DNA of 64,000 bases, taken from Weissella confusa (GTDB lineage Bacteria; Bacillota; Bacilli; Lactobacillales; Lactobacillaceae). Location: NCBI GenBank assembly GCA_014332815.1, contig JACSZT010000020.1, positions 115,377-179,376 of the forward strand, read 5' to 3'. The notes beneath the pieces are model-generated. The model was given only the letters and a program-made list of their open reading frames with translations, made no database searches and was not told where the DNA came from. Positions 62,502 through 64,000 of this stretch are shown here, in pieces. Position numbers and translations under genes: made by a program. Position 1 is the first letter of the stretch, and each line of letters starts with the position of its first letter.

Positions 62502-62810
62502 ATGGCGGAAGATTTTAAAGGTGTTAATTACTATCTAAACACGCCAGCAGTTGTAGCTCATGACAACCGATTGAAACCAAACGCAAAACTATTCTTTGGT
62601 GAAATTTACTCACTAGCTAATGTGTACGGTGACGTTTATATCAGTAATGCAGCACTTGCACAACGATACGAATTAACGGTTGATGCTGCTTCTAGGCTCA
62701 TAAGTCAATTGGTGAAATATGGATACATCACGATTGAATTGCATTACAAGGAAGGTACTAAGCAAGTTATTAAACGCAGTATTAAGGTGAACCCCCTACC
62801 GGATAAATAG
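62502..62810 (+). CDS. Replication initiator N-terminal HTH protein, 102 aa
   Basis: Winged-helix protein resembling the N-terminal half of LAB phage replication initiators (HDNRLKPNAKLFFGEIYSLA, then ALAQRYELTVDAASRLISQL). Full-length relatives usually continue into a DnaD-like part of 150-200 residues, but here the frame stops at NPLPDK within a 21-nt repeat. The DnaD-like half appears as a separate gene at 62960. It is either a natural split or a broken gene. Confidence 0.8.
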   Translation: MAEDFKGVNYYLNTPAVVAHDNRLKPNAKLFFGEIYSLANVYGDVYISNAALAQRYELTVDAASRLISQLVKYGYITIELHYKEGTKQVIKRSIKVNPLPDK

Positions 62811-62837
62811 TCTATACCCTACCGGACAAAAAGTCTA
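62794..62837. repeat. Two 21-nt direct repeats (iteron-like)
   Basis: CCCTACCGGAYAAAWAGTCTA at 62794-62814 and 62817-62837, differing at two positions. The first overlaps the stop of the HTH gene. Confidence 0.7.
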
Positions 62838-62844
62838 GGAGAAG

Positions 62845-62875
62845 AACACATATTAATAACACATATTAATAACAC
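62845..62875. repeat. AT-rich 13-nt tandem repeats
   Basis: AACACATATTAAT at 62845-62857 and 62858-62870, then a partial AACAC. An easily melted segment next to the iteron-like repeats. Confidence 0.7.
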
Positions 62876-62876
62876 A

Positions 62877-62940
62877 GTCCGCCGCCGGAAGAGCCGCTTT
62901 CATAGTATAGGGGATTTGGCGTGTACAAACGGCGGCGGAC
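62877..62940. repeat. GC-rich inverted repeat
   Basis: GTCCGCCGCCG (62877-62887) and its exact complement CGGCGGCGGAC (62930-62940), 42 nt apart. Confidence 0.75.
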
Positions 62941-62959
62941 GGAACGGAAGGTAGTTTCA

Positions 62960-63490
62960 ATGATTACACGAAACAACCCCCAAATTATGCGAGAGTGGAC
63001 CGCTAACGAGATAGAGCCGAACAAATATACGTCTGACGACATCTATTATTTCTTGACTGATATTGCCAGGGTTGCTCCGAGCGAACAAGAAGCTCGAAAG
63101 ATTCTAATTCTGGCAATTCGATCGGCCAAAAATGAAGGGGGCTACTCAAGTGCATATGTGAAGAAGAAAGTGGAGCTTTGGTTGTCTAACGGCCTTGCGA
63201 CTGCTGAACAAGTTGGGGAATTTGAGAAAAACAGAAGTCTGCGCGGTCAAACAGGAAAATTTGGTCAGCCATTGAAATTTGAAAGCGGACCAAGTAAACC
63301 GACTGTCGAACAGATTGATCAGCAAAATCAACGTATGGCTAAAGAGTTTGGCTATGCATCAGTTGAAGATATGGCTAAGGGGACAGCAGAGAAGCTGTCA
63401 GAACTTAGAAGAACACGAGCTGACCGATTAGCCGCTAATGCGTCAAACGGGCGCACAGCGAACGGCAGACGTGTTGTACAGCGTTTCTAA
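62960..63490 (+). CDS. DnaD-like replication protein (C-terminal half of initiator?)
   Basis: A 176-residue protein. The segment YFLTDIARVAPSEQEARKIL... AIRSAKNEGGYSSAYVKKKV... LWLSNGLATAEQVGEFEK resembles the DnaD/DnaB_2 C-terminal domain found in phage replisome organisers, and the rest is charged. ATG 62960 follows GGAAGG by 9 nt; GTG 62921 is possible and would overlap the inverted repeat. Probably works with the HTH protein at 62502 at the origin. Confidence 0.72.
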   Translation: MITRNNPQIMREWTANEIEPNKYTSDDIYYFLTDIARVAPSEQEARKILILAIRSAKNEGGYSSAYVKKKVELWLSNGLATAEQVGEFEKNRSLRGQTGKFGQPLKFESGPSKPTVEQIDQQNQRMAKEFGYASVEDMAKGTAEKLSELRRTRADRLAANASNGRTANGRRVVQRF

Positions 63491-63543
63491 AATATTGGGT
63501 GTGTCAGAAATGACGGGTTAGGTTGGGTAACAAAGGAGTAAAC

Positions 63544-64000
63544 ATGGGAATTAAGCGTATTGAGCTGTATGAGTTCAGTGACCATGCAGCAGAGCAATTG
63601 AAGAGCCGCTTCAAAACGGAGCGAAATAATTGGAAGAACTGGCTGACGTCATTCAACATGGATGCAGAAATGGTCAAAATGCAAAATAACGGCACACAAG
63701 TATGGCATAGCGGTGAAGTTGGTATGGTCATCAATCCTCACAGCAAGGTCATTGTGACCGTTTATCACATCTTCTCGAATGATTTCCCAGATGAACTCAA
63801 AACCGACCTTGCAAAGGCGGCACAACGTCTAAAAATGGATCACATCAGTGCATTTTCGCATGACATCTACCGCGATAGTGCAAAATTTGCATACCTATCC
63901 TATGACACTAGCGAAGAAGATGCAGACAACTTCTACAAAATGACGGTTGAACGCATTCGAGACTTGGAGCATAAGGCAGATGAGTCAATTAAATATATCG
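63544..64000 (+). CDS. Hypothetical phage protein (3' end outside window)
   Basis: Begins at ATG 63544 with AAAGGAG 5-6 nt upstream and stays open for 152 codons to the right edge. The visible part (IELYEFSDHAAEQLKSRFK at the start) is mixed alpha/beta and highly charged. It is not recognised. Confidence 0.6.
   Translation, partial: MGIKRIELYEFSDHAAEQLKSRFKTERNNWKNWLTSFNMDAEMVKMQNNGTQVWHSGEVGMVINPHSKVIVTVYHIFSNDFPDELKTDLAKAAQRLKMDHISAFSHDIYRDSAKFAYLSYDTSEEDADNFYKMTVERIRDLEHKADESIKYI

Larger units (their letters stand above)
52538..64000. mobile_element. Left part of an integrated prophage (right end outside window)
   Basis: The run from integrase to replication genes is a textbook temperate-phage lysogeny, control and early module order: int, accessory genes, ImmA, CI on the minus strand; Cro, antirepressor, ERF, HNH, SSB, initiator on the plus strand. 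The left limit lies near the asnS terminator; no right attachment site is visible. Confidence 0.92.

Noticed and set aside
1..64000. CRISPR arrays, rRNA, tRNA genes and insertion sequences.
   Set aside because: I looked for regularly spaced repeats, rRNA stretches, tRNA-like CCA ends with TTCRANY loops and transposase genes and found none that can be supported by eye.

Overview
The window looks like a stretch of a low-to-mid GC lactic acid bacterium chromosome, most likely the genus Weissella (family Lactobacillaceae). The reasons are the mevalonate route to isoprenoids, the two-subunit LacLM beta-galactosidase, a phosphate-dependent pyruvate oxidase, WxL/DUF916 cell-surface genes, strong use of TTG for leucine and CGT for arginine, and the gene order. 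The genus is an inference; no rRNA or other marker is present. The left half is ordinary chromosome, mostly on the plus strand and cut into short transcription units by clear rho-independent terminators. The right 11.5 kb is the left part of an integrated prophage.

Layout. 1-8.7 kb: the 3' part of sbcC, a set of small or uncharacterised proteins, a NUDIX hydrolase and a TPR protein. 8.8-15.3 kb: a cell-surface complex (csc-type) locus with a small LPxTG protein, two WxL proteins, a DUF916 membrane protein, a translationally coupled sortase and a large lectin-like WxL protein. 15.4-26.2 kb: small heat-shock protein, trmK-nif3, pepT, ackA with a cre site, pyruvate carboxylase, and membrane or redox-fold proteins. 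26.3-30.3 kb: a small alarmone synthetase, a T-box riboswitch ahead of an M20 peptidase and a MetQ-like binding protein, then the cysteine-free rpmG-rpsN pair. 30.4-40.4 kb: pyruvate oxidase, an AraC regulator, and a lactose/galactose block (GPH permease, galK, galT, lacL, lacM) with cre sites. 40.4-43.4 kb: small regulators (PadR with a membrane partner, XRE, TetR) and a VOC-fold protein. 43.5-47.6 kb: the minus-strand mevalonate operon mvk-mvaD-mvaK2-fni. 47.7-52.5 kb: dinG, a TseB-like protein and asnS.

Prophage (about 52.5 kb to the right edge). Integration is just downstream of asnS. A minus-strand lysogeny arm carries a tyrosine integrase, a membrane-anchored protein with a PUA/EVE-like sensor domain, two multi-pass membrane proteins, a pyrimidine-dimer glycosylase, an ImmA-type protease and a CI-type repressor. 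A control region with three matching operators separates this arm from the plus-strand early genes: Cro-like protein, antirepressor, small proteins, ERF annealing protein, HNH nuclease, SSB and two replication-initiator-like proteins. Between the last two lies a compact set of repeats that resembles a replication origin. Two tiny autonomous transcription units, a possible ~75-nt RNA and a 63-aa membrane peptide, sit between the integrase and the lysogeny genes.

How it works together. Lactose or galactose is imported by the GPH permease, split by LacLM and fed through GalK/GalT, under probable CcpA and AraC control. Pyruvate is then handled by pyruvate oxidase (acetyl-phosphate, H2O2), AckA (ATP, acetate) and Pyc (oxaloacetate). 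The most unusual content is in the prophage lysogeny arm, the origin-like repeats, and the sortase-linked WxL surface locus.
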